Below, piece after piece: positions 29,952 to 38,621 of a DNA stretch of 41,781 nt. The stretch lies in the NCBI GenBank assembly GCA_937888775.1, contig CALAQT010000515.1, positions 1-41,781 of the forward strand, in the 5' to 3' direction. The position numbers and the translations under genes are program-made. Source of the DNA: an uncultured Actinomycetes bacterium (GTDB lineage Bacteria; Actinomycetota; Thermoleophilia; Solirubrobacterales; Solirubrobacteraceae). A model generated the notes under the pieces. It was not told the origin of the DNA. It did not search any database and saw nothing but the letters and a program-made list of their open reading frames with translations. Position 1 is the first letter of the stretch; each line of letters begins with the position of its first letter.

Positions 29952-31289
29952 ATGAGTGACTCCACAATGACCGCCGAAGACGTGATCTCGCTCGCCGCCG
30001 AGCGTGACATCCGCTTCATCCGGCTGTGGTTCACCGACATCCTGGGTCAGCTCAAGGCCTTCTCGATCAACGCGACCGAGCTCGCCGACGCGTTCGAGGG
30101 AGGGATGGGCTTCGACGGCTCCTCGATCACGGGCTTCAACGCGATCGAGGAGTCCGACATGATCGCGATGCCCGACCCGAGCACCTTCTCTGTGCTGCCC
30201 TGGCGCCCCCAGGAGGCTGGCTCGGGGCGGATGTTCTGCGATATCCAGACGCCAGAGCGCACGCCCTACGAGGGCGACCCCCGTCACGTGCTGCGCCGCG
30301 CTCTGCAGCGCGCCGAGGCGATGGGCTTCGACCACTATTACGTCGGCCCCGAGCTTGAGTACTTCTACTTCCGTGACTCCAAGTCGACCGAGGTGCTCGA
30401 CGAGGGCGGCTACTTCGACCTGACCACCCTTGACGCAGGCTCCGATCTGCGCCGTGAGACGGTGCTGGCGCTCGAGCAGCTGGGCATCCACACCGAGTAC
30501 AGCCATCACGAGGTCGGCCCCAGCCAGCACGAGATCGACATGCGCTACGCCGACGCGCTGAAGATGGCCGATGACTGCATGACCTACCGAATCACGGTCA
30601 AGGAATACGCGATGAAGTATGGACTGCACGCGACCTTCATGCCCAAGCCGCTATTCGCCGAGAACGGCTCAGGGATGCACACGCACCAGTCGCTGTTTCG
30701 CGGCGAAGAGAACGCCTTCTACGACGGCGATGATCCTTACTTCCTGTCCGATGTCGGCAAGGCGTTCATTGCCGGCCAGCTGCGCCACGCGCGTGAGATC
30801 TCCTCGATCTTCGCCCAGTGGGTCAACTCCTACAAGCGCCTGGTGCCCGGCTACGAAGCGCCCGTGTACGTGGCCTGGTCACGGCGCAACCGCTCGGCGC
30901 TGGTGCGCGTCCCGCTCTATCACCCGGGCAAGGAACGCACCACGCGGATGGAGCTGCGCTGCCCGGACCCAGCCTGCAATCCCTATCTCACCTTCGCCGT
31001 GCTGCTCCAGGCGGGCCTGGAGGGGATCGAGCACGGCTACGAGCTTCCTGACCCGATGGAGAAGAACCTCTATCACCTCTCCCCTGACGAGCGCCGGCGG
31101 CTGGGGATCGATCAGCTGCCCGAGACGCTCGGCGAGGCGATCGAGTTGACCGCGCAATCAGAGCTGGTCCTGCGCACGCTGGGCGAGCACATGTTCAACC
31201 GCTATATCGAGATCAAGCGCCAGGAGTGGGACGACTACCGCGTCCAGGTAACGCCCTGGGAGCTGGAGCGCTACCTGCCGGTGCTGTAG
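29952..31289 (+). CDS. glnA: Glutamine synthetase type I
   Basis: 445 residues, full length for the GSI-alpha subtype. Landmarks: the N-terminal D-I-L-G-Q-L-K, FDGSSITGF, the metal motif GPELEYFYF, HHEVGPSQHEID, the ATP-site block MPKPLFAENGSGMHTHQSL, and RTTRMELRCPDPACNPYLTFA near the glutamate site. The segment KNLYHLSPDERRRLGI lacks the context of the adenylylated Tyr of GSI-beta, so covalent control is unlikely. It makes glutamine from glutamate and ammonia in the cytoplasm. It is convergent with the DUF255 gene (12 bp between ends). Confidence 0.96.
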   Translation: MSDSTMTAEDVISLAAERDIRFIRLWFTDILGQLKAFSINATELADAFEGGMGFDGSSITGFNAIEESDMIAMPDPSTFSVLPWRPQEAGSGRMFCDIQTPERTPYEGDPRHVLRRALQRAEAMGFDHYYVGPELEYFYFRDSKSTEVLDEGGYFDLTTLDAGSDLRRETVLALEQLGIHTEYSHHEVGPSQHEIDMRYADALKMADDCMTYRITVKEYAMKYGLHATFMPKPLFAENGSGMHTHQSLFRGEENAFYDGDDPYFLSDVGKAFIAGQLRHAREISSIFAQWVNSYKRLVPGYEAPVYVAWSRRNRSALVRVPLYHPGKERTTRMELRCPDPACNPYLTFAVLLQAGLEGIEHGYELPDPMEKNLYHLSPDERRRLGIDQLPETLGEAIELTAQSELVLRTLGEHMFNRYIEIKRQEWDDYRVQVTPWELERYLPVL

Positions 31290-31301
31290 ACAAATCGCCG
31301 G

Positions 31302-33269
31302 TTAGACGCCGAGCACGCCGGCTAGCTCGTCAGCGTCGAGCACCGGGGCCTGGCAGACGAAGTGCTCGCACACGTAGGCAGCGGCTTGGCCGTCGACTGC
31401 GCCGCGGCCCTCCAGCAACGGGACGCCGTCGCCGAGCCCAGCGGCGAGGACAAGGTGCGGACGGTAGCTGCCGCGCACGACTGCGATCAGCTCCGCGGCC
31501 CCGGGATCCGGTCCGACGATCGCCACCTCCCTGACCGGGGCGAGGTAGAAGTCGACCGCGCTCAGGAGATGGCCGAAGCCGAGTGGTTGGTGGGCCGCCA
31601 ACGGCGTCAGCAGCCTCAGGACACCCAGCGCGTGACGCTCGTACTTCCCCTCACCGGAGAGCAACGCCAGCCGCAGCAGCCCGAACGCCGCCGCCGAGTT
31701 GCCCGAGGGGATCGGCGTGTCGTCGAGATCCTTACCGCGCGTGATCAGATGCTCGTGCCCCTCGCCGGTGATGAAGAAGCCGCCACGCTCGGGATCTGAG
31801 AAGCGGTCGATGATCGTGTCCGCCAGCGACACCGCCTCCCGGTAGAAGCGCGCGTCGAAGCTCGCCTCGTACAGCGTGACCAGCGCCTCGAGCATGTAGG
31901 CGTGGTCCTCCAGATATCCGCTGATCTGCCCGCGGCCGTCCTTCCAGGTGCGCAGCAGCCGGCCGTCGGGGTCGCGCAGCTCGCCGAGCACGAAGTCCGC
32001 ACAGGCGACGGCCGCGCGCAGGTAGTCGTCTCGCTCCAGCACGGCACCGGCCTCGGCCAGCGCCGAGATCATCAGCGCGTTCCAGGAGGTCAGGCGCTTG
32101 TCGTCCAGAGCGGGTCGGATGCGCACTGACCGGGCGTCGTAGAGCTTGCGCCGGATCTCCCCCAGGCGCTCGGGCTCGACCCCGCGTCCCTCCAGCACAT
32201 TGAAGCCCGGCTCGAAGTTGCCGCGCTCGCCAGCGCCGAAGTAGGCGATCGCCTCGTCGGCGAGCTCGTTGCCCAGCACCGCGCGCAGCTCGGCCAGCGT
32301 CCACACGTAGAACTTGCCCTCTACGCCCTCGGAATCAGCGTCCAGCGACGCACAGAAGCCACCCTCGGCGCCACGCAGCTCACGCAGCGCCCAGTCGAGC
32401 GTCTCACAGCACACCTCCCGCATCCGCTTCTCGCCTGACACCTGCCATCCGTGCAGATACGCGCGAGCCAGCAGGGCGTTGTCGTACAACATCTTCTCGA
32501 AGTGCGGCACGGTCCAGGTGGCGTCCACCGCGTAGCGTGAGAAGCCGCCTCCAACCTGGTCATAGATCCCGCCGCGCGCCATCGCCCGCAGCGTGGCGAG
32601 CGCCATCTCGCGCTCGCCACGCGCCAGCAGCAGCTCGATCATCGAGGCTGGCGGGAACTTCGGCGCGCGGCCAAATCCAGCGTTGACCAGATCGTAGGAG
32701 GCTGACAGCTGTGCGATCAGATCGCCGAACAGCTCACCGGCGATCGGCTCACCGGACGGTTCGAGCCGCACCGCGCCCCCCAGCGCGCCGGCGACCCGGG
32801 CACCCTGGTCGCGGATCTCCTCTCGCCGGCGATCCCAGGCGTCGGCGACGGCCTCCAGCACCATCCGCCAGCTCGGCATCCCGTGGCGGGGCACAGGCGG
32901 GAAGTAGGTGCCCGCATAGAAAGGCGCCCGCTCCGGGGTCAGGAACGCGTTCAGTGGCCAGCCGCCCTGACCGGTCATCGCCTGACACGCCTCCATGCAC
33001 GCCGAGTCGATGTCCGGGCGCTCCTCACGATCCACCTTGACGCACACGAAGCGCTCGTTCATCAGCGCCGCTATCGCCGGGTCTTCGAAGGACTCGCGCT
33101 CCATCACATGGCACCAATGACAGGCCGAGTAACCGATCGAGACCAGCAGCGGACAATCCTCGTCACGCGCGCGCGCCAGCGCCTCCTCGCCCCAGGCGAA
33201 CCAGTCGACGGGGTTGTCCTTATGCTGCAACAGGTAGGGGGAGCTCTCCCGCCCGAGGCGATTGGACAC
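31302..33269 (-). CDS. Thioredoxin-domain protein of the DUF255/YyaL family
   Basis: 655 residues, normal for the family. The N-terminal thioredoxin-like domain has [21 protein letters not shown] with C50-H-W-C53 and the conserved R-E-E-R-P-D block; the rest is an (alpha/alpha)6 barrel ([32 protein letters not shown]). The family is named after human SPATA20; its enzymatic role is unknown, though the barrel recalls N-acylglucosamine epimerases. Cytoplasmic, no signal peptide. It is divergent from ridA, with 73 bp between starts. Confidence 0.93.
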   Translation of the reverse strand: MSNRLGRESSPYLLQHKDNPVDWFAWGEEALARARDEDCPLLVSIGYSACHWCHVMERESFEDPAIAALMNERFVCVKVDREERPDIDSACMEACQAMTGQGGWPLNAFLTPERAPFYAGTYFPPVPRHGMPSWRMVLEAVADAWDRRREEIRDQGARVAGALGGAVRLEPSGEPIAGELFGDLIAQLSASYDLVNAGFGRAPKFPPASMIELLLARGEREMALATLRAMARGGIYDQVGGGFSRYAVDATWTVPHFEKMLYDNALLARAYLHGWQVSGEKRMREVCCETLDWALRELRGAEGGFCASLDADSEGVEGKFYVWTLAELRAVLGNELADEAIAYFGAGERGNFEPGFNVLEGRGVEPERLGEIRRKLYDARSVRIRPALDDKRLTSWNALMISALAEAGAVLERDDYLRAAVACADFVLGELRDPDGRLLRTWKDGRGQISGYLEDHAYMLEALVTLYEASFDARFYREAVSLADTIIDRFSDPERGGFFITGEGHEHLITRGKDLDDTPIPSGNSAAAFGLLRLALLSGEGKYERHALGVLRLLTPLAAHQPLGFGHLLSAVDFYLAPVREVAIVGPDPGAAELIAVVRGSYRPHLVLAAGLGDGVPLLEGRGAVDGQAAAYVCEHFVCQAPVLDADELAGVLGV

Positions 33270-33342
33270 GACCCCAGGCTACCCACCGCCACGACCGGGC
33301 AATACGCTTGTGGGACCGATTTCGAGAGGGAAGGAAGAGTCT

Positions 33343-33738
33343 GTGCCAGGAGACCGAGAGTCGATCACCGCACCCGATGCCCCCGCGGCGGTCGGCCCTT
33401 ATGTTCATGGGGTGCGTTTCGGGGGGCTGCTGTTCTGCTCGGGCCAGATCCCGCTGGATCCCAGGACCGGTGACCTGGTCGGGGCCAGCCCGGCCGACCA
33501 GGCCGGCCGCTGCCTGGAGAACCTGGCCGCCGTCTGCCACGCCGCGGGGGCGACGCTCGGAGACGCGGTCAAGGTGACGATCTACCTGATCGACATGGCC
33601 GCCTTCGCGGCCGTCAACGAGGTCTACGCATCGTTCTTCGAATCCAATCCTCCCGCCCGGGTGGCGGTCGGGGTTTCCGCGCTCCCTCGGGGCGCACAGG
33701 TGGAGATGGACGCGATCGTGGCCCTCCCCTCGGCGTGA
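33343..33738 (+). CDS. ridA: RidA family enamine/imine deaminase
   Basis: 131 residues from GTG 33343, which has GGGAAGGAAGAG at the right distance. Family blocks are GPYVHGVRFGGLLFCSGQIPLD, cut here as GPYVHGVRFGGLLF, then KVTIYLIDMAAFAAVNEVY and PPARVAVGVSALPRGAQVEM, with the conserved active-site Arg in PPARVAV. RidA hydrolyses reactive 2-aminoacrylate and 2-aminocrotonate released by threonine/serine dehydratases. The next gene, 7 bp downstream, is such a dehydratase, so the pair forms a make-and-clear unit. Confidence 0.92.
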   Translation: MPGDRESITAPDAPAAVGPYVHGVRFGGLLFCSGQIPLDPRTGDLVGASPADQAGRCLENLAAVCHAAGATLGDAVKVTIYLIDMAAFAAVNEVYASFFESNPPARVAVGVSALPRGAQVEMDAIVALPSA

Positions 33739-33745
33739 GCGGCTG

Positions 33746-34999
33746 ATGGCCGACAACCCGGCTGACTCGGCTACCGCCCTAGCGGAATCGGTATCCGCCG
33801 CCGACATCCGTGCCGCGGTCGCCGCCGGCGCGGGCGTCATCCGTGAGACACCTGTGCTCAGCTCCCGAACGCTGGCCGAGCGGACCGGCGTGACGGTCGC
33901 GCTCAAGGCGGAGAATCTCCAGCGCACCGGCTCGTTCAAGCTCCGTGGGGCGCTGGCCAAGCTCGCGGCGCTCGGCGACGACTGTGAGGCGGGAGTGGTG
34001 ACCGGCAGCGCAGGTAACCATGCCCAGGCGGTGGCCTACGCCGCGCGAACCCGCGGCGTGCGCTGCGAGGTATTCATGCCGCAGGCCGCCTCGATCGGCA
34101 AGTTGGAGGCAGCTACCGCCCTGGGGGCCGAAGTGCGTCTCGTCGGCGACACCGTAGACGACGCGCTCGCCGCCGCGCGCGAGCGTGCGCAGAGCGGCGG
34201 GCTCGCCTTCATCCATCCCTTCGACGACCCTGATGTCGTCGCCGGTCAGGGGACCCTGGGGCTCGAGTTGCTGGCCCAGGTGCCCGACATATCCAGGGTG
34301 ATCGTGCCGGTGGGCGGCGGCGGACTGCTCAGTGGGGTCGCGATCGCGGTCAAATCGCAGCTTCCCCACGTGAAGGTGATCGGTGTCCAGGTCGACACTT
34401 GCGCCCCGTTCCCGGCCTCGCTGGCTGCGGGCGAGCCGATCGCCGTGCAGTCCGCCCTGACGATCGCCGACGGGATCGCGGTCAAGCGCCCCGGTCGGCT
34501 CACACTCGCGCTGATCGGGCGGTGGGTCGATGAGATCCTGCTCGTGCCGGAGGACGATGTCGCCGAGGCGATGATGTTCGCGCTCGAGCGCGCCAAGCTG
34601 GTCGTCGAAGGGGCCGGGGCGGTTGGGATCGCCGCACTGCTCGGCGGCCGGGTGGCGCCCGAGAGCCCCGGTACCACCGTTGTCGTGCTCTCCGGAGGCA
34701 ACGTCGACTCCGGGCTGCTGGAGCAGATCGCGCGTCGGCACGAGAGCCAGGCCGGCCGGCGCCTGGTGCTGCTCGTGCGCCTGCCGGACCGCCCGGGGTC
34801 GCTGGGGCGACTGCTGTCGCTGGTCGGCGAGCTGGGAGCCAACCTGGTAGACGTCGGTCACATCCGCGAGGGCATCGATCTGCACGTTCGTGAGACGGCC
34901 GTCCAGCTCGTGCTCCAGACCCGCGGCACCGCGCACGCCGCGCAGGTCACGAGCGCAGTGCGCGGCGCCGGCTACTCGGAGCCCAGCCTGGTGCTCTAG
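33746..34999 (+). CDS. Threonine ammonia-lyase with C-terminal ACT domain
   Basis: 417 residues. The PLP lysine is K65 in TGSFKLRGAL, followed by GSAGNHAQ and the phosphate loop VGGGGLL. Residues about 338-417 (LVLLVRLPDRPGSLGRLLSL ... GIDLHVRETAVQLVLQTRG) form one ACT domain, as in TdcB-like/short IlvA enzymes. It converts threonine to 2-oxobutanoate and ammonia, feeding isoleucine synthesis or catabolism. It is co-transcribed with ridA. A second, ACT-less relative lies at 5779. The stop codon TAG is the first base block of the 34-bp array that follows. Confidence 0.93.
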   Translation: MADNPADSATALAESVSAADIRAAVAAGAGVIRETPVLSSRTLAERTGVTVALKAENLQRTGSFKLRGALAKLAALGDDCEAGVVTGSAGNHAQAVAYAARTRGVRCEVFMPQAASIGKLEAATALGAEVRLVGDTVDDALAAARERAQSGGLAFIHPFDDPDVVAGQGTLGLELLAQVPDISRVIVPVGGGGLLSGVAIAVKSQLPHVKVIGVQVDTCAPFPASLAAGEPIAVQSALTIADGIAVKRPGRLTLALIGRWVDEILLVPEDDVAEAMMFALERAKLVVEGAGAVGIAALLGGRVAPESPGTTVVVLSGGNVDSGLLEQIARRHESQAGRRLVLLVRLPDRPGSLGRLLSLVGELGANLVDVGHIREGIDLHVRETAVQLVLQTRGTAHAAQVTSAVRGAGYSEPSLVL

Positions 35000-35131
35000 T
35001 CACGCGTCTGGTCAACTAGCGCGCGGCTGTAGTCAGGTTGCGTGGTCGACCAGCGCGCGGCCGTAGTCACGTTGCGTGGTCGACCAGCGCGCGGCCGTAG
35101 TCACGCGCCCGGTCGACCAGCGCGCCCCGCG
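34997..35131. repeat. 34-bp array joining two convergent gene ends
   Basis: TAGTCA recurs at 34997, 35030, 35064 and 35098 (spacing 33, 34, 34), each followed by variants of CGTTGCGTGGTCGACCAGCG + CGCGGCCG. The first TAG is the stop codon of the threonine lyase and the third contains the stop (TGA on the minus strand) of the amidotransferase gene, whose last residues (ALVDRARDYGRALVDHAT) are themselves repeated. The array thus includes both gene ends. Confidence 0.92.
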
Positions 35132-35843
35132 CCTGATCCACCAGCGCGGCAATCACCCGGCTGCGCTCGTCGGCCTCGGGATGCCACTGGACGCCGAGCA
35201 CAAAGCGACACGCTGGCGCTTCGATCGCCTCGGGCAACCCGTCGAGGGTGGCAAAGCCGGTGACCTCAAATCCCTCACCGATCCGCCCGACCCCCTGATG
35301 ATGGTGAGACTTGGTCTGGTGCAAGTCCTCGCCGGCCGCCAGCGCCGCCAGCGAGCCGGGCTTCAGCCGAACGTCGTGGTCTGAGCCTTCGAAGCTGCCG
35401 GGGACCCGACGGTGCTCCTCGTGGCCGAACTCCTCAGGGAGGTGCTGGCGCAACGTGCCCCCGAAGGCGACGTTGAGCAGCTGCATCCCGCGGCAGATGC
35501 CCAGCACCGGCATGTCGCGCTGCACCGCGCGACGCGCCAGCGCCAGCTCGACCTGATCGCGCTCGGCGACGATTCCGATCGTCTCCGGATGAGGCTCGGC
35601 GCCGTAACACGCGGGGTCGACGTCGTTGCCGCCGGCCAGGATCAGACCGTCGACGCGATCGAGCACCTGATCGGGTTCGTCGATCAGCGCCGGGTCCGGA
35701 GGGATCAGCAATGCCATCGCTCCGGCGCGCTGGACGGCGGCGACGTAGCCATAGGGCAGCAGCGCCGCACGCTGGTTCCAGACGCCCCAGGCGGCTTCGG
35801 TGAGCGATGTGCAGATGCCGATGGCCGGTCGGGCGTCTCGCAT
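35067..35843 (-). CDS. Class I glutamine amidotransferase, gamma-glutamyl-GABA hydrolase-like (peptidase C26)
   Basis: 258 residues. The catalytic triad is visible: C117 in VLGICRGMQ, H221 and E223 in GVQWHPEAD; the substrate loop LAGGNDVDP is typical of the PuuD/C26 group. It should split gamma-glutamyl amides, for example gamma-glutamyl-GABA from polyamine breakdown. The neighbouring glnA and deaminases give a nitrogen-metabolism context, but no other puu gene is present. The C-terminal tail is built from the 34-bp array (ALVDQARGALVDRARDYGRA), so its length probably varies between strains. Confidence 0.88.
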   Translation of the reverse strand: MRDARPAIGICTSLTEAAWGVWNQRAALLPYGYVAAVQRAGAMALLIPPDPALIDEPDQVLDRVDGLILAGGNDVDPACYGAEPHPETIGIVAERDQVELALARRAVQRDMPVLGICRGMQLLNVAFGGTLRQHLPEEFGHEEHRRVPGSFEGSDHDVRLKPGSLAALAAGEDLHQTKSHHHQGVGRIGEGFEVTGFATLDGLPEAIEAPACRFVLGVQWHPEADERSRVIAALVDQARGALVDRARDYGRALVDHAT

Positions 35844-35971
35844 TCAATCCAGGCTAGTGCACCAGCGGCGCAGCTTCGCGGTAGGTTTCCGTCGTGGCCG
35901 AGTGCGAGAGCCGGGAAGGATGTTGGGTCGAAGGCGTCTAAGGGAGCAGGAACACGTCAAGAGAGGAATCC

Positions 35972-36454
35972 ATGCGCCGAATCTCGCTGCTTGCCCCGTT
36001 CGCCGTCGCGGCCCTGATCGCTGGCTGCGGCTCGTCGTCATCCAGCAGCTCGAGCGCCACGACGAGCACCAGCAGCGCGGCCGCCGCTCCGGCCTCCGGC
36101 GCCGGCGGACAGGTCAGCCTGAGCGAGACCGAGTTCAAGATCACCCCCGACGGTCCCGCGGTTCCCAAGACCGGGACGATCACGATCACGGTGCGCAACA
36201 ACGGCCAGATCACCCACGCGCTGGCCGTCCAGACCCCGTCGGGAATCGTGCACACCGCCCACATCGCGCCCGGCGCGACCGCCACGCTGACGGTCAACGT
36301 GTCAAAGCCGGGCAAGTACACGTTCTACTGCCCAATTGCCAACCACCGGATGCTGGGCATGCAGGGAACCCTGACGGTCGGCGGCGGCGGCGGCAGCAGC
36401 GCGAGCGCCACCGGGGCCGCCACGCACTCGTCTTCGGCCTCGAACGGCTACTGA
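35972..36454 (+). CDS. Cupredoxin-domain lipoprotein
   Basis: 160 residues. Signal peptide with lipobox IAGC (Cys at 19), a long Ser/Thr/Ala linker, then a plastocyanin/azurin-type domain. Copper ligands can be placed: His in QITHALAV, then Cys, His and Met in YCPIANHRMLGM. A Gly/Ser/Ala tail ends the protein. It should be a membrane-tethered copper protein on the cell surface, either an electron carrier (possibly partner of the cytochrome c at 26705) or a copper-binding protein. It runs convergent with the acyl-CoA synthetase gene (10 bp between ends). Confidence 0.9.
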   Translation: MRRISLLAPFAVAALIAGCGSSSSSSSSATTSTSSAAAAPASGAGGQVSLSETEFKITPDGPAVPKTGTITITVRNNGQITHALAVQTPSGIVHTAHIAPGATATLTVNVSKPGKYTFYCPIANHRMLGMQGTLTVGGGGGSSASATGAATHSSSASNGY

Positions 36455-36464
36455 GGGCCGACGA

Positions 36465-37931
36465 CTAAATCGCTGACCGCTTGTCCGGCGAGCCCTGAGC
36501 GCGCAGCAGCGCCCGGCGCACCTTTCCGCTGGCGGTCTTGGGCAGCTCAGCGGCGAATTCCACGATCCGCGGGTACTTGTAGGGCGCGGTTTCGCGCTTG
36601 ACGTGCTCCTGCAGCTCGGCCGCCAGTCCGGGGCTGGGATCGAACCCCTCGCGGAGGACCACGACGGCTCGCACGACCGCTCCCCGCTCATCGTCGGCGG
36701 CGGCGACGACGGCCGCCTCGGCGACCGCAGCGTGGGAGACGAGCGCCGACTCGACCTCGAACGGTCCGATCCGATACCCGGACGAGATGATCAGATCGTC
36801 GTTGCGACCCTCGAAGTACAGATATCCGTCCTCGTCCTCGAGGACGCGGTCACCGGTTCGCCAGGGCTCGTGCTCAGGCGCCTGGGTGCCGTCCAGGTAA
36901 CCGACGAAGAAGGTCGGATCGCTGCTGGGGTCGGCCAGCACGAGCTCGCCCCCCTGCACGCTGAGCCGCACGCCGGGCAGCGGGCGCCCCATCGAGCCGG
37001 GGCGGGCTGGCTGCCCCGCCGGCAAACCGGTCAGCTGGCCGGTCTCCGTCTGCCCGTAGCCGTCACGGATCTCCAGCCCGGTGCCGTCGGCAAACGCCCG
37101 CAGAACCTCAGGATTGAGCGCCTCGCCGGCGGCGACCAGGCCGCGCAGCGAAGGCACCGGGGAGAGCCGCGCGCGCTTGGCGATCACCCGGTACTCGGTC
37201 GGCGCCATGCAGAGCACGTTGACTCGCTCGGTGGCGAGAATCTCCAGCCGCTGGGCGGGATCAAAGCGCGCGTCATGCAGCAGCGCGCCGGCGCCGCGCA
37301 GCCAGGGCGCGATGAACACGTTGCGCGCCGACTTCGACCAGCCGCTGGCGGCCGTGCACCAGACCAGGTCACCCGGCCGGGCATCGAGCCAGTGCTCGGC
37401 CTGCAGCGCCTGCCCGGGCAGATAGCGCTGCCCGTGCACCACTCCCTTGGCCTCGCCGCTCGTGCCGCTGGTGAACGTGATCAGGCACGGGTCGGTCGGC
37501 TCGAGCTCGACCGCCGGCGCCGGCGCGTGTTCGAACAGGGTCTCGTCCGGGACCAGCACGACCTCGCAGTCGGGCGCGGCGGCGGTCAGCTCGCTCGCGT
37601 CGCGCTGATCGGCGACGATCAGCCGCGGGCGGGCGGCCGCCAACCGCAGGCGCAGGTCCTTGGCCCGCAGCTGCTCGTTGCACGGCAGTGCCACGGCCCC
37701 GATCCGAAAGCACGCGACCATCGTCAGCACCCACTCCGGGCGGTTGCCGATCAGGGTCATGACCACGTCGCCGCGGCTGACACCTCTCTTCACCAGAGCC
37801 CCGGCCAGCCGGCTTGAGCGATCCCCGACCTCGCCGAAAGTCCACTCCCGCCGCTCTCCCTCCCGCGTCAGCTCCACCAGCGCGCGATCGCCCGCGGGGG
37901 CTGCGTCGACCACATCATGGGAGAAGTTCAT
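36465..37931 (-). CDS. Acyl-CoA synthetase (AMP-binding, medium/short chain type)
   Basis: 488 residues of the ANL superfamily. The phosphate loop is ITFTSGTSGEAKGV, the A5 motif YGQTETGQL, A7 motif WRTGDRVLEDEDGYLYFEGR, A8 hinge ISSGYRIGPFEVE and the catalytic A10 lysine in PKTASGKVRRALL. It activates a carboxylic acid to the acyl-CoA; the chain length cannot be read from sequence, although its layout recalls acyl-CoA synthetase medium-chain (ACSM) enzymes. ATG 37931 is the family-like start; the frame stays open upstream only through the 35-bp array. The acyl-CoA dehydrogenase at 39408 could act downstream. Confidence 0.92.
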   Translation of the reverse strand: MNFSHDVVDAAPAGDRALVELTREGERREWTFGEVGDRSSRLAGALVKRGVSRGDVVMTLIGNRPEWVLTMVACFRIGAVALPCNEQLRAKDLRLRLAAARPRLIVADQRDASELTAAAPDCEVVLVPDETLFEHAPAPAVELEPTDPCLITFTSGTSGEAKGVVHGQRYLPGQALQAEHWLDARPGDLVWCTAASGWSKSARNVFIAPWLRGAGALLHDARFDPAQRLEILATERVNVLCMAPTEYRVIAKRARLSPVPSLRGLVAAGEALNPEVLRAFADGTGLEIRDGYGQTETGQLTGLPAGQPARPGSMGRPLPGVRLSVQGGELVLADPSSDPTFFVGYLDGTQAPEHEPWRTGDRVLEDEDGYLYFEGRNDDLIISSGYRIGPFEVESALVSHAAVAEAAVVAAADDERGAVVRAVVVLREGFDPSPGLAAELQEHVKRETAPYKYPRIVEFAAELPKTASGKVRRALLRAQGSPDKRSAI

Positions 37932-37966
37932 CGCGGCGGGCAGTCTGGCACGAGCCGCCGGATCGC

Positions 37967-38071
37967 GGCTCGGCACCGCCGGGCAAGAGCCGCCGGAAGG
38001 TAGCTCGGCACCGCCGGGCAAGAGCCGCCGGAACGTAGCTCGGCACCGCCGGGCAAGAGCCGCCGGAAAGC
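37967..38071. repeat. 35-bp array between acyl-CoA synthetase and DUF427 genes
   Basis: Three near-identical 35-bp units (AGCTCGGCACCGCCGGGCAA + GAGCCGCCGGAACGT) have their CTCGGCAC at 37969, 38004 and 38039, with a diverged fragment before 37967. It lies between the 5' ends of two divergent genes, where promoters should be, and runs into the N-terminal region of the DUF427 gene. The unit is not a multiple of three. Confidence 0.92.
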
Positions 38072-38108
38072 GCCGATCAAGGACCTGATCGCCTTCTACT
38101 TCAATCGG

Positions 38109-38588
38109 ATGGGCCGCTGGCTGGAGGAGGGCGAGGAGATCGGAGTGCACCCGCGCGATCCATGCCACCGGATCGACGCGATCGGCACCGATCGCCACAT
38201 CAGGGTCTCGCTCTCAGGCGAGCTGCTGGCCGAGACGACGCGGGCGATGGCCCTGTTCGAGTCAAACCTGCCGACCCGCTGGTACGTCCCGCGTGACGAC
38301 GTGCGCGCCGAGCTCGAGCCCTCCGACACGGTGACCCACTGCCCGTACAAGGGCGCGGCCGGCTATCACTCGGTCAGGCTCGCCAACGGCGAGACGGGCG
38401 AGGACCTGATCTGGTTCTACGAGGATCCGCTGCCCGAGGCCACGCGCGTTGGCGGGCTGCTGTGCTTCTTCAACGAGAAGGTCGACATCGAGCTCGACGG
38501 CGAGCTGCAGCAGCGCCCCACGTCGCCCTGGAGTCACGGGGTCAAGTCAGACGCCCAGAACGCGGCTCCGGCCCAGACGCGGGGCTAG
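38109..38588 (+). CDS. DUF427 domain protein, probably N-terminally truncated
   Basis: From ATG 38109, 159 residues. The DUF427 core is complete: GVHPRDPCHRIDAIGTDRHI, RALFESNLPTRWYVP-like ALFESNLPTRWYVPRDDV, THCPYKGAAGYHSV and WFYEDPLPEA. Family-like sequence continues upstream in frame (IKDLIAFYFNR), but then merges with the 35-bp array with no start codon of its own. Many homologues have a second DUF427 half at the N-terminus; it is absent here. The array may have replaced it. The fold is a small beta barrel of unknown role. Confidence 0.8.
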   Translation: MGRWLEEGEEIGVHPRDPCHRIDAIGTDRHIRVSLSGELLAETTRAMALFESNLPTRWYVPRDDVRAELEPSDTVTHCPYKGAAGYHSVRLANGETGEDLIWFYEDPLPEATRVGGLLCFFNEKVDIELDGELQQRPTSPWSHGVKSDAQNAAPAQTRG

Positions 38589-38621
38589 CTCGGCTCCACC
38601 CGCCCCGGCGAGGCGTCCCGA

